Assembly (NCBI RefSeq): GCF_900115265.1
Contig: NZ_FOVU01000003.1
Location: 806,001 to 870,000, forward strand
Direction: 5' to 3'
Length of the DNA stretch: 64,000 bases
From: Bradyrhizobium sp. Ghvi
GTDB lineage: Bacteria > Pseudomonadota > Alphaproteobacteria > Rhizobiales > Xanthobacteraceae
This document shows, one piece after another, positions 54,955-64,000 of the stretch (positions are counted from its first letter, which is position 1; each line of letters begins with the position of its first letter). A model generated the notes under the pieces. That model saw nothing but the letters and a program-made list of their open reading frames with translations, was not told where the DNA came from and did not search any database. The position numbers and the translations under genes are program-made.

Positions 54955-56061
54955 CTACTGCGGCACGCGATACGCCTCGACCTGCGCCTTCAGCTCGTCG
55001 AGCGAGGCAAGCGGCATCTTCGGATCGACCCGGTAGTCTCCGCGCGCCAGCCAGTGCAGGACCTTCGCATCGACGGCCGGCGAATGGTGGACGACGTCGC
55101 TATAATTGCCGAGATCGTGGGTGACGTCCTTGACGCGACGAAAGTCATAGAGCCGCACGTTGGGGAGCTGCGTCAGGCGCTGCGCGATGCGGGCGGTGAC
55201 GTCGTAGACGATCGCCAGCGTCATGGGAGACGCATCGCGCATCGCCACGAACTGCAGGATCGAGTAAGGCGGGAAATAGATGTCGAAAGTCACGCTCGGG
55301 TTCTGCGCGATCAGGGCAACGGCATCGCGTTCGAAATTTCGCATCATGGCGCCGGTCTCGTAACCTTCCGCCAGATAATTGCTGCGGACGGGATCGGTAA
55401 TGAATTTGAAGGCGGCCAGCGCTTTTCCGGCGTTGTAGATCTCTGCAACGTTGTCGCTGGGGCGAAGGACGTTGATGTCCTCCGCCTGCGCAAGCGGAAA
55501 CTTGAACATGATGCCGTTGGTCAGGCGCGTGACGACAGGCCTCAACGGAGGAACCGATCGCGCCAGTATCCATAGCGATTCACGGGCCATCGCTCCCGAG
55601 ACGAGATAGGAGGCAATGCCCCTTGCGTTTCGCCGGTAGAAATCGGCGGGGATATATGCGTTGGCGTCGACCTCGGGCGCATCACGAAAGATCCAGTCAT
55701 CCATTTCCCAGATCACCCGCGCGGGATGGCGCTCCATCGCAGTCGCGAGCACGAAACTCTGCTCGTGCGAATTCGAGCCGCTCATCGCCAGCTTCAGCGA
55801 GCGAACACCAAGTGCCTTGTCCATATCGCTTTGCCGAAAATGGATCGCCAGAGACGTTCCCATGAAAACGGTGTCGAACGTCTGGCTACGGATCAGGCCG
55901 GCATTCTGCATCCGGCTGTCGATCGAATACATGGCATCGACGACGCGTGCCGGCCGAAATAACTGCAAGGGATCGACGATGAAGGTGAGCACGGGCGCCG
56001 CCACAAGAACGGCGACGACCGCGGCCAGAAACTTGATCAGGCTCTTTGTCGGCGTGCTCAT
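54955..56061 (-). CDS. Membrane-anchored SGNH-like protein paired with an MBOAT acyltransferase
   Basis: 368 residues with one N-terminal membrane helix (about 9-31). FMGTSLAIHF followed by KLAMSGSNSHEQ resembles the first block of SGNH hydrolase-like acylation proteins, and the C-terminal NYSDVVHHSPAVDAKVLHW could supply the His. Such proteins work with MBOAT partners to transfer acyl groups onto extracellular polysaccharide (compare AlgJ/AlgX or DltD). The ATG at 56061 overlaps the stop of the MBOAT gene by one base, so the two are coupled. The assignment to an acylation partner rests mainly on this linkage. Confidence 0.75.
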   Translation of the reverse strand: MSTPTKSLIKFLAAVVAVLVAAPVLTFIVDPLQLFRPARVVDAMYSIDSRMQNAGLIRSQTFDTVFMGTSLAIHFRQSDMDKALGVRSLKLAMSGSNSHEQSFVLATAMERHPARVIWEMDDWIFRDAPEVDANAYIPADFYRRNARGIASYLVSGAMARESLWILARSVPPLRPVVTRLTNGIMFKFPLAQAEDINVLRPSDNVAEIYNAGKALAAFKFITDPVRSNYLAEGYETGAMMRNFERDAVALIAQNPSVTFDIYFPPYSILQFVAMRDASPMTLAIVYDVTARIAQRLTQLPNVRLYDFRRVKDVTHDLGNYSDVVHHSPAVDAKVLHWLARGDYRVDPKMPLASLDELKAQVEAYRVPQ

Positions 56062-57497
56062 CAGAACCTGAAATAGATGAATTCGCTGCGGCTCTGGATA
56101 CCGAGGACGCCGAACGCCAGCACCGCCGCCGCCGCGTAGAGATAGACGGAGTGCAGGCGGCTGGCCGCAAAGGCTTCCCCGACTTTCCGGCTGCGATGAT
56201 CGTAACCCATGAGCTTCATCGTATTCGGCATGAACCACGCAAAGGCCGCGTAGACGGCGATGAACAGCGCATAGGCGATCTCGCCGCGGCCAAGGGCGAG
56301 GTTGCCCGGCTCTGCCATCTTCGACAGCACGAGAAGCGCCGTTGCCAGGCTGTCGGCGCGAAAGAACACCCATGCGACGACGACGGCGAGGAAGGTCAGG
56401 ACGAAGCCGACAAAGCCGGCCACCGGCGCTAGCCGCCGCGGGATCGGCGGCGCGAAATGAATCCAGGCATGATTGATGCAAAGATAGGCACCGTGCAGCG
56501 CGCCCCACGCCACGAACGTCCAGGCCGCTCCGTGCCAGAGACCGCCGAGCAGCATCGTGACCATCAGGTTGACGTAGCGCCGCACGCGGCCAAGGCGGTT
56601 ACCTCCGAGGGGAATATAGAGGTAGTCGCGCAGGAATTGCGACAGCGTCATATGCCAGCGCCGCCAGAATTCGATGATGCTGGTCGCCTTGTAAGGCGAG
56701 TTGAAGTTGACCGGAAGGAATATGCCGAACATCAGCGATATGCCGATCGCCATGTCGGAATAGCCGGAGAAATCGAAATAGAGCTGGAACGTGTAGGCGA
56801 GCGCGCCGATCCAGGCCTGATCGAAGGTCGGCGTGTTCGGCCCGAAGGCCTGCATGACCAAGGGCTGGATGCCGTCGGCGAGCCCGGTCTTCTTGAACAG
56901 GCCCATCCCGAAGATGATGAGACCGCACAGGATCAGATGCGATTGCGGATGCTTCGATCGCTCCTGCTCGAATTGCGGGATCATGTCCTTGTGGTGGAGA
57001 ATCGGCCCCGCGATCAGATGTGGAAAATACGTCACGAACAGCGCGTAGTGCGGCAGCGCGTAGGCGGCGACCTGCCCGCGATACGCATCGACCAGGAACG
57101 CGATCTGCGTGAAGGTGTAGAAGGAGATGCCGACCGGCAGAAGGATGTGAACGGCAATATGCGTGCCGGCCAGCGCATTGATGTTGTCGATGGCGAAGCC
57201 GGCATATTTGAAGATGCCGAGCACGAGAAGATCGCCGGCGACGCCAACGGCAAGGGCCGCCTTTCGTTGCGACGGGCCGAGCTTCGCCACGATCAGGAGA
57301 TGACCGATCCCGTAATTGAAGGCGATCGAGAGCAGCAACAGGGCCACGAACTGCCAGTTGCCGATGGCGTAGAAGGTGAGCGAAGCGAGCGCCAGCCAGA
57401 TCACCGGGGCAAGATTGCTGCGCCGCCCCAGCCAGAAATAGCCGGCCAGCACGGCCGGCAGGAACAGCAGGATGAACGTATAGGAATTGAAGAGCAT
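56061..57497 (-). CDS. MBOAT-family O-acyltransferase (AlgI-like)
   Basis: 478 residues, about ten membrane helices. The family start MLFNSYTFILLFLPAVLAGY, the segment NFNSPYKATSIIEFWRRWHMTLSQFLRDYLY (compare residues near 265-295) and the catalytic His region GLWHGAAWTFVAWGALHGAYL are all those of AlgI/PatA-type polysaccharide O-acetyltransferases. It moves an acyl group across the inner membrane to its partner. The acceptor polysaccharide is unknown, since no glycosyltransferase or polymerase genes are nearby. Followed by the SGNH-like partner with a one-base overlap. Confidence 0.93.
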   Translation of the reverse strand: MLFNSYTFILLFLPAVLAGYFWLGRRSNLAPVIWLALASLTFYAIGNWQFVALLLLSIAFNYGIGHLLIVAKLGPSQRKAALAVGVAGDLLVLGIFKYAGFAIDNINALAGTHIAVHILLPVGISFYTFTQIAFLVDAYRGQVAAYALPHYALFVTYFPHLIAGPILHHKDMIPQFEQERSKHPQSHLILCGLIIFGMGLFKKTGLADGIQPLVMQAFGPNTPTFDQAWIGALAYTFQLYFDFSGYSDMAIGISLMFGIFLPVNFNSPYKATSIIEFWRRWHMTLSQFLRDYLYIPLGGNRLGRVRRYVNLMVTMLLGGLWHGAAWTFVAWGALHGAYLCINHAWIHFAPPIPRRLAPVAGFVGFVLTFLAVVVAWVFFRADSLATALLVLSKMAEPGNLALGRGEIAYALFIAVYAAFAWFMPNTMKLMGYDHRSRKVGEAFAASRLHSVYLYAAAAVLAFGVLGIQSRSEFIYFRF

Positions 57498-57637
57498 CAG
57501 GCTGGACCAGCGGCGGGGGTATTGCCCCTAAAGCATACATGCGACCGGCCAACAAGCGGGTGGCGTGAAGCTACGGCGCTGGCAATTCGCCGAATCGGGA
57601 CGATATAAGGTGAAATACTGAGTTGAATGAGGATCGA

Positions 57638-59737
57638 GTGACCCAGGCCAAGACACCTTCCCTGCGCCCCGTCGCGCCGCGCCGGCCGCATTCCTTCACC
57701 CGGCACGGCATCGTCGTGACCGACGACTATGCCTGGCTGAAGGACCCGAACTGGCAGGAGGTGCTGCGTAACCCCGCGGTACTCGACCCCGATATCCGCA
57801 AATATCTGGACGAGGAGAACGGCTACACCGAGAGCCTGCTCGGCCACACCGCAAGCTTGCAAAAGACGCTGGTGCGCGAGATGCGCGGGCGGATCAAGGA
57901 GGACGATTCCAGCGTGCCGTCGCCGGACGGACGGTTTGCCTATTTCCGCAAATTCCGCGAGGGCGGCCAGCACGAATTGTTCGGTCGCATGCCGCGCGAC
58001 GGCGGCAAGGCCGAGATCGTGCTCGACGGCGACGCGCTCGCCAAGGACCACAAATATTTCAAGTTCGGCGGCAGCCGGCACTCGGACAATCACGAACTCC
58101 AGGCCTGGAGCGCCGACACCAAGGGCTCCGAATATTTCTCCATCCGCGTACGCGATTGGGCGACGGGTCAGGATCTCGACGACGTCGTCGAGGAAACCGA
58201 CGGCGGCGTGGTCTGGAGCAAGGACGGCAAAAGCTTCTTCTATGTGAAGCTCGACGACAATCACCGCCCGATGCAGGTTTGGCGGCACAAGCTCGGCACC
58301 AAGCAGGCTGACGATGCGCTGGTCTACGAAGAACAGGATTCCGGCTGGTTCACCCATCTGCATGAGAGCACCAGCGGCCGCTTCTGCGTGATCGCCGGCG
58401 GCGACCACGAGACGTCGGAGCAGCGGCTGATCGATCTCACCAACCCCGAGACGCCGCCGCGCCTCGTCGCGGCGCGCGAGGAAGGCGTGCAATATTCGCT
58501 GGCCGACCGCGGCGACGAACTCTTCATTCTCACCAATGCCGATGACGCCATCGACTTCAAGATCGTCACCGCGCCGCTCGGCGCCCCCGAACGCAAGAAT
58601 TGGCGCGACCTGATCCCCTATCGTCCCGGCATCTACATCATCGACCTCGATCTCTATGCCGGCCATCTGGTGCGGCTGGAGCGCGCCAACGCGCTGCCCT
58701 CGATCGTGATCCGCGACCTCGCATCGAACGAGGAGCACGCGATCGCCTTCGACGAGGCCGCCTATTCGCTCGATACGATGGGCTCCTACGAATTCGAAAC
58801 GACCAATCTGCGCTTTGCCTATTCGTCGATGACGACGCCCTCGGAAGTCTACGACTACGACATGGTCAAGCGCACGCGCACGCTGCGCAAGCGCCAGGAG
58901 ATTCCGTCCGGCCACGACCCCGCCGATTACGTCACCACGCGCATCATGGCCAAAGCACATGACGGCGCCGAGGTGCCGGTCTCGATCCTCTATCGCCGCG
59001 GCCTCGAGCTCGACGGCGCGGCGCCGCTACTGCTCTACGGCTACGGCTCCTATGGCATGGCGATGCCGGCCTCGTTCAGCGCCAACCGCCTGTCGCTGGT
59101 CGATCGCGGCTTCGTCTATGCCATCGCCCATATCCGCGGCGGTGCCGACAAAGGCTGGGGCTGGTATCTCGACGGCAAACGGGAAAAGAAGACCAACTCG
59201 TTCGACGATTTTGCCGCCAGCGCTCGCGCGCTGATCGATGCGAAATACACGAGCGCAAAGCGCATCGTCGGCCATGGCGGCTCGGCCGGCGGCATGCTGA
59301 TGGGCGCGGTCGCCAACCGCGCCGGCGAATTGTTCGCCGGCATCGTCGCCGAAGTGCCGTTCGTCGACGTGCTCAACACCATGCTCGACGACACCCTGCC
59401 GCTGACGCCGCCGGAATGGCCCGAATGGGGCAATCCGATCGAGAGCGAAAAGGATTTCCGCACCATCCTGTCCTATTCCCCCTACGACAATGTCACAGCG
59501 AAGGAATACCCGGCAATCCTGGCGATGGGCGGACTAACCGATCCGCGCGTGACCTATTGGGAGCCGGCGAAATGGATCGCCCGCCTGCGCGCGACCATGA
59601 CCGGCGGCGGGCCGGTACTGCTGCGCACCAACATGGGCGCCGGCCATGGCGGCGCCTCGGGTCGGTTCGACCGGCTCGACGAAGTCGCGATCGTGTACGC
59701 GTTTGCGCTGTGGGCGACCGGGCCGGCGCAGGCGTGA
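57638..59737 (+). CDS. ptrB: Oligopeptidase B-like S9 serine peptidase
   Basis: 699 residues. An N-terminal seven-bladed propeller (about 70-410) gates the C-terminal alpha/beta hydrolase (about 430-695). The catalytic triad is visible: Ser in HGGSAGGMLMG, Asp in GLTDPRVTYWEPAKW and His in NMGAGHGGASGR. The EVPFVDVLNTMLDDTLPLT segment is diagnostic of oligopeptidase B, which cuts small peptides after Arg or Lys in the cytoplasm. The GTG at 57638 follows GAGGATC; an in-frame TTG at 57623 is an alternative. The gene is convergent with the rraA-like pseudogene. Confidence 0.93.
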   Translation: MTQAKTPSLRPVAPRRPHSFTRHGIVVTDDYAWLKDPNWQEVLRNPAVLDPDIRKYLDEENGYTESLLGHTASLQKTLVREMRGRIKEDDSSVPSPDGRFAYFRKFREGGQHELFGRMPRDGGKAEIVLDGDALAKDHKYFKFGGSRHSDNHELQAWSADTKGSEYFSIRVRDWATGQDLDDVVEETDGGVVWSKDGKSFFYVKLDDNHRPMQVWRHKLGTKQADDALVYEEQDSGWFTHLHESTSGRFCVIAGGDHETSEQRLIDLTNPETPPRLVAAREEGVQYSLADRGDELFILTNADDAIDFKIVTAPLGAPERKNWRDLIPYRPGIYIIDLDLYAGHLVRLERANALPSIVIRDLASNEEHAIAFDEAAYSLDTMGSYEFETTNLRFAYSSMTTPSEVYDYDMVKRTRTLRKRQEIPSGHDPADYVTTRIMAKAHDGAEVPVSILYRRGLELDGAAPLLLYGYGSYGMAMPASFSANRLSLVDRGFVYAIAHIRGGADKGWGWYLDGKREKKTNSFDDFAASARALIDAKYTSAKRIVGHGGSAGGMLMGAVANRAGELFAGIVAEVPFVDVLNTMLDDTLPLTPPEWPEWGNPIESEKDFRTILSYSPYDNVTAKEYPAILAMGGLTDPRVTYWEPAKWIARLRATMTGGGPVLLRTNMGAGHGGASGRFDRLDEVAIVYAFALWATGPAQA

Positions 59738-59752
59738 TCTTGTAGCCCGAAG

Positions 59753-60471
59753 CTATCTTCCGTTTTTCTTACGCCATTCGGCGAAGTCGGTGAGCGTCTG
59801 CGGATCGGTCGCGGGATAGAGACCGAAGATGCCGCGGCCTTTGCCGACTTCCTCGGTGACGAAATCCTCGAACGCGGTCATCTCAAAAGTTTCATTGGCG
59901 ATCTCGTCGGCAAGATGCGCGGGGATCACGATGACACCGTCGGCATCGCCCAGGATGACGTCGCCGGGAAACACCGGCGCATCGCCGCAGCCGATGGGAA
60001 CGTTGATTTCGATCGCCTGGTGCAGCGTCAGATTGGTCGGCGCCGATGGGCGATGATGGTAGGCGGGAATGCCGAGCTTGGCGATCTCCGCGGAATCGCG
60101 GAAGCCGCCATCGGTGACGACGCCGGCAACGCCGCGCTTCATCAAGCGCGTTACCAGGATCGCGCCGGCCGAGGCCGCGCGCGCGTCCTTACGGCTGTCC
60201 ATCACCAGCACCGCGCCTGGGGGGCAATCCTCGACCGCCTTGCGCTGCGGATGCGAGCGGTCCCTGAACACGTCGATCGTGTTGAGGTCCTCGCGGGCCG
60301 GCATGTAACGCAGCGTGAAGGCCTCGCCAACCATGGTCGGCTTGTCGGGGCCAACGGGTGCACATCCTGGATCATCTGGATGCGCAGGCCGCGCTTGAAC
60401 AGTGCGGTGGCGACGGTGGCAGTGGAGACGGATTTGAGCTTGTTTCGGGTGGCTTCGCTGAGTTTTGTCAT
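59753..60471 (-). pseudogene. RraA-family aldolase-like gene, frameshifted
   Basis: Two overlapping frames together encode a full RraA-family (class II pyruvate aldolase fold, often called ribonuclease activity regulator RraA) protein of about 239 residues. The 5' part (from the ATG at 60471, behind GAGGATACATC) reads MTKLSEATRNKLKSVSTATV through IQMIQDVHP; the 3' part resumes with GPDKPTMVGEAFTLRYMPAR and includes GVVTDGGFRD and GDVILGDADGVIVIPAH. The switch lies near 60355, where restoring one C (G on the coding strand) would give the expected HPVGPDKP. It is either a real null mutation or a sequencing error. The gene follows an L-arabinonate-type dehydratase gene, so the intact protein may cleave or regulate in sugar-acid breakdown. 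Confidence 0.85.
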
Positions 60472-60484
60472 GATGTATCCTCTT

Positions 60485-60608
60485 GTCATTCCGGGGCGCC
60501 GCGCAGCGGCGAGCTATGGTGCGCAGTTGCGCACCAGAGAATCCATCGGGCCGCACGCAACGCGGTGAAATGGGTTCCGGGCTCGCGCTGCGCGCGCCCC
60601 GGAACGAC
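60485..60608. repeat. Intergenic palindromic element, GTCATTCCGGGGCGC family
   Basis: Termini GTCATTCCGGGGCGC (60485-60499) and GCGCCCCGGAACGAC (60594-60608) are inverted repeats with one mismatch. An inner TGGTGCGCAGTTGCGCACCA hairpin adds structure. It separates the dehydratase from the rraA-like gene and is the third clear member of this family in the window. Confidence 0.8.
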
Positions 60609-60610
60609 GA

Positions 60611-62353
<1,743 letters not shown>

Positions 62354-62606
62354 TGTCCTCGTCCGTCGGGAAGGCCGCCGTGCTCTTCCCACAGGCGGTC
62401 CACTTCTCGCAAGGCACCGGTTGCGGGGTGGACCTCCGGCATGCATGCAAGCGTGCATACCTCAGGGTGCGGCGCAAAATTGGGTGAGTTCGGCCAGGCC
62501 AGCCCCGAAGTGCTTGCAGCGCGGGCACAAACCGCGCAACAATTTCACATTTGGAGCTTTGATTTGGGTCGCTGGGAGCATCCCCATCCGGCCCGGAGGT
62601 TTTAGC

Positions 62607-63026
62607 GTGGCCAACATCCTGATCGTGGATGACGACCCGGCCGTTCAGTTGACAATCCGGCTGCTGTTGGAGCGAGCCGGTCACCACGTGACGGTCGCCG
62701 GCGATGGCCGCAAGGGGCTCGCTCTGTTCAAAGCCGACCCGTTCGACCTACTGTTCCTCGATATCTTCATGCCCGGCATGGATGGACTGGAAACAATGCG
62801 TCATGTCCGGTCGCTGCAACCGGCAATCCCCATCATCGTCATTTCCGGTCGTTCGACCGCGCCGGACGCCTATGCCGAACCGGACTTTCTCAAGATGGCG
62901 ACCAAGCTCGGCGCGGTCGCCAGCCTGCAGAAGCCGTTCCGGGCCGATGCGTTGCTGGCGGCGGTCGACGGCTGCCTGAAGGCGGGCGAGTCGGAGGGGT
63001 CTGATGTCAATGCCAGCCGCCAATGA
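62607..63026 (+). CDS. Single-domain response regulator (CheY-like receiver)
   Basis: 139 residues. The acidic pocket VDDDP (8-11), phospho-acceptor Asp in LFLDIFMPGMDG (near residue 53), the Ser in VISGRS and the Lys in LQKPF are all present, so phosphorylation should work. No output domain follows; the tail is short and polar. The GTG start follows CCCGGAGGT. It overlaps the start of the sensor gene by 23 bases, so the two form a coupled pair. Confidence 0.93.
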   Translation: MANILIVDDDPAVQLTIRLLLERAGHHVTVAGDGRKGLALFKADPFDLLFLDIFMPGMDGLETMRHVRSLQPAIPIIVISGRSTAPDAYAEPDFLKMATKLGAVASLQKPFRADALLAAVDGCLKAGESEGSDVNASRQ

Positions 63027-64000
63027 TGGCAGCGCCTCCTCCTCAGCTCGGGACCGGCACGGAAGCAATCTTGCAGGAAGCCCCGCGAATGTTCCCGTGA
63101 GGCAGGGAACGACGCTCGCGACACGCCTGGCCATCGCCATGACCCTGCTGGTGGCGGTTACCGTGGGCGCAGTCGGTTGGCTGGGCTATCGCAACACCAC
63201 GCAGGCGGTCATCCCCCGCGTCCTGGAGCGGGTCGGAGCCCAGTCGCGCCTGTTGGCGGTCAATCTTGAATCCTATGTTGCCGGAGTGCGCGGCGACCTG
63301 ATCGGCTATCACGCCGCCGCGGCCATCAATGGCATCATTCGCGCCCACGCCGCTGGAGGAATTGACCCCACCGACGGCGTTTCGGAGCGAACCTGGCGCG
63401 ATCGTATCGCGGCGCGGCTCGCGGCCGAGATCGAGGCCAAACCCATCTATGGGCAGTTTCGCATCATCGGGCTTGACAATGACCAGCGCGAACTCGTCCG
63501 GGTCGACCGGTCCGGACCGAACGGAGGAGCACGGATCGTTCCCGACGGCGAACTGGAAAGCAAGAGCGACCGGGCCTATTTCCAGGAGACGATACGGCTC
63601 GGGCCCGGTGAAATCTACGTGTCGCCCATCGAGCTCGCCACCCGGCACGGGGGGACAACGGCCCCGCACGTTCCGACGCTGCGCGTCGCGATGCCGCTGT
63701 TCGCGCCGGACGGCAAGCCCTTCGGCATCATCGTCGCCAACATCGACATGCGACCGGCGCTCGACAGCCTCCGCTCCACCAAGACCTCGGGCGGAGAGAT
63801 CTACGTCGTAAGTTCGCGGGGGGACTATCTGGTCCATCCCGATCGCGCGCGGGAATTCGGCGCATCCCATGTTAGTCCCAACGACTGGCGCAAGGACTTT
63901 CCATATTTTGCCCCCTTGATCGGTACGCTGGACGCATCCACGCGGCTCATGACCGATGAATCGGGCCGGCCGAGCGGCGCAGCGTTCGCGCCGGCGCTGC
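63004..64000 (+). CDS. Membrane sensor protein with Cache domain (3' end outside window)
   Basis: 332 codons are visible before the window edge. The start at 63004 follows GGAGGGG and overlaps the response regulator. After a polar N-terminus, TM1 (LAIAMTLLVAVTVGAVGWLG, about 43-62) leads into a periplasmic dCache-type sensor domain with FRIIGLDNDQRELVRVDRSG, DRAYFQETIRLGPGEIYVSP, PFGIIVANIDM and YLVHPDRAREFG. Pairing with a receiver suggests a histidine kinase, but no kinase motif lies within the window; a diguanylate cyclase or chemoreceptor is possible. Confidence 0.82.
   Translation, partial: MSMPAANDGSASSSARDRHGSNLAGSPANVPVRQGTTLATRLAIAMTLLVAVTVGAVGWLGYRNTTQAVIPRVLERVGAQSRLLAVNLESYVAGVRGDLIGYHAAAAINGIIRAHAAGGIDPTDGVSERTWRDRIAARLAAEIEAKPIYGQFRIIGLDNDQRELVRVDRSGPNGGARIVPDGELESKSDRAYFQETIRLGPGEIYVSPIELATRHGGTTAPHVPTLRVAMPLFAPDGKPFGIIVANIDMRPALDSLRSTKTSGGEIYVVSSRGDYLVHPDRAREFGASHVSPNDWRKDFPYFAPLIGTLDASTRLMTDESGRPSGAAFAPAL

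Noticed and set aside
54955..56508. Extending the SGNH-like gene upstream to 517 residues
   Set aside because: The extra 149 codons overlap the end of the MBOAT gene in another frame and look unlike protein; the ATG at 56061 gives a coupled start and a proper membrane anchor.

Overview
The window looks like a chromosomal segment from a Bradyrhizobium-type alphaproteobacterium (Bradyrhizobium, Rhodopseudomonas or a close relative). It is GC-rich with strong third-position G/C bias, frequent GTG/TTG starts behind GGAGG-type ribosome sites, and many gaps filled by short palindromic intergenic elements. I see no phage, IS transposase, tRNA, rRNA or CRISPR array. Gene names rest on recognised motifs only; no database search was possible.

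Layout. 0-2.5 kb: a periplasmic binding protein of the quinoprotein-associated type (cut by the window edge) and a PQQ alcohol dehydrogenase carrying the extra Asp typical of lanthanide-dependent enzymes. 2.8-7.7 kb: a CO-dehydrogenase-like cluster, coxG opposed to coxS-coxL-coxM, with form II order and active-site loop. 7.9-9.0 kb: an alpha-methylacyl-CoA racemase-type enzyme. 9.2-17.7 kb: the tyrosine/homogentisate pathway: hpd with a divergent Lrp/AsnC regulator, fahA, hmgA, an unusual metallo-beta-lactamase-fold protein, a DUF2783 protein and a flavin aromatic monooxygenase, read from a promoter shared with a MarR regulator. 17.7-20.3 kb: an exported methyltransferase-like protein, a DUF4019-like protein and a lactonase-like hydrolase.

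20.6-32.9 kb: an envelope and signalling block: a caspase-fold/TPR protein, an OmpA-domain protein, an RND adaptor and pump, a Crp/Fnr regulator, an AsmA protein and a multidomain adenylate cyclase. 33-42 kb: an LTXXQ-like protein, a LysM protein, a GGDEF-EAL protein, small exported proteins and a LysR/NmrA pair. 42-50.6 kb: a GMC oxidoreductase, a chemotaxis receptor, several very small proteins, a beta-propeller lactonase, a second RND adaptor without a pump and a second caspase-fold protein. 51-60 kb: an unknown possibly toroidal protein, a nuclease-like protein with a sunset-type domain, a class V aminotransferase, an MBOAT/SGNH-like acylation pair and oligopeptidase B. 59.7-64 kb: a frameshifted RraA-family gene beside an L-arabinonate-type dehydratase, then a response regulator overlapping a Cache-domain sensor cut by the window end.

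The most unusual signal is that two loci 29 kb apart each pair an exported caspase-fold protein that has lost both catalytic residues (His to Phe/Tyr, Cys to Ser) with a periplasmic RND-type adaptor. Near-consensus CRP palindromes (TGTGA-N6-TCACA) lie in the gaps beside both caspase genes and beside the window's own Crp/Fnr gene, and a cAMP-type cyclase is encoded close by. This suggests a locally organised, CRP-controlled envelope system.
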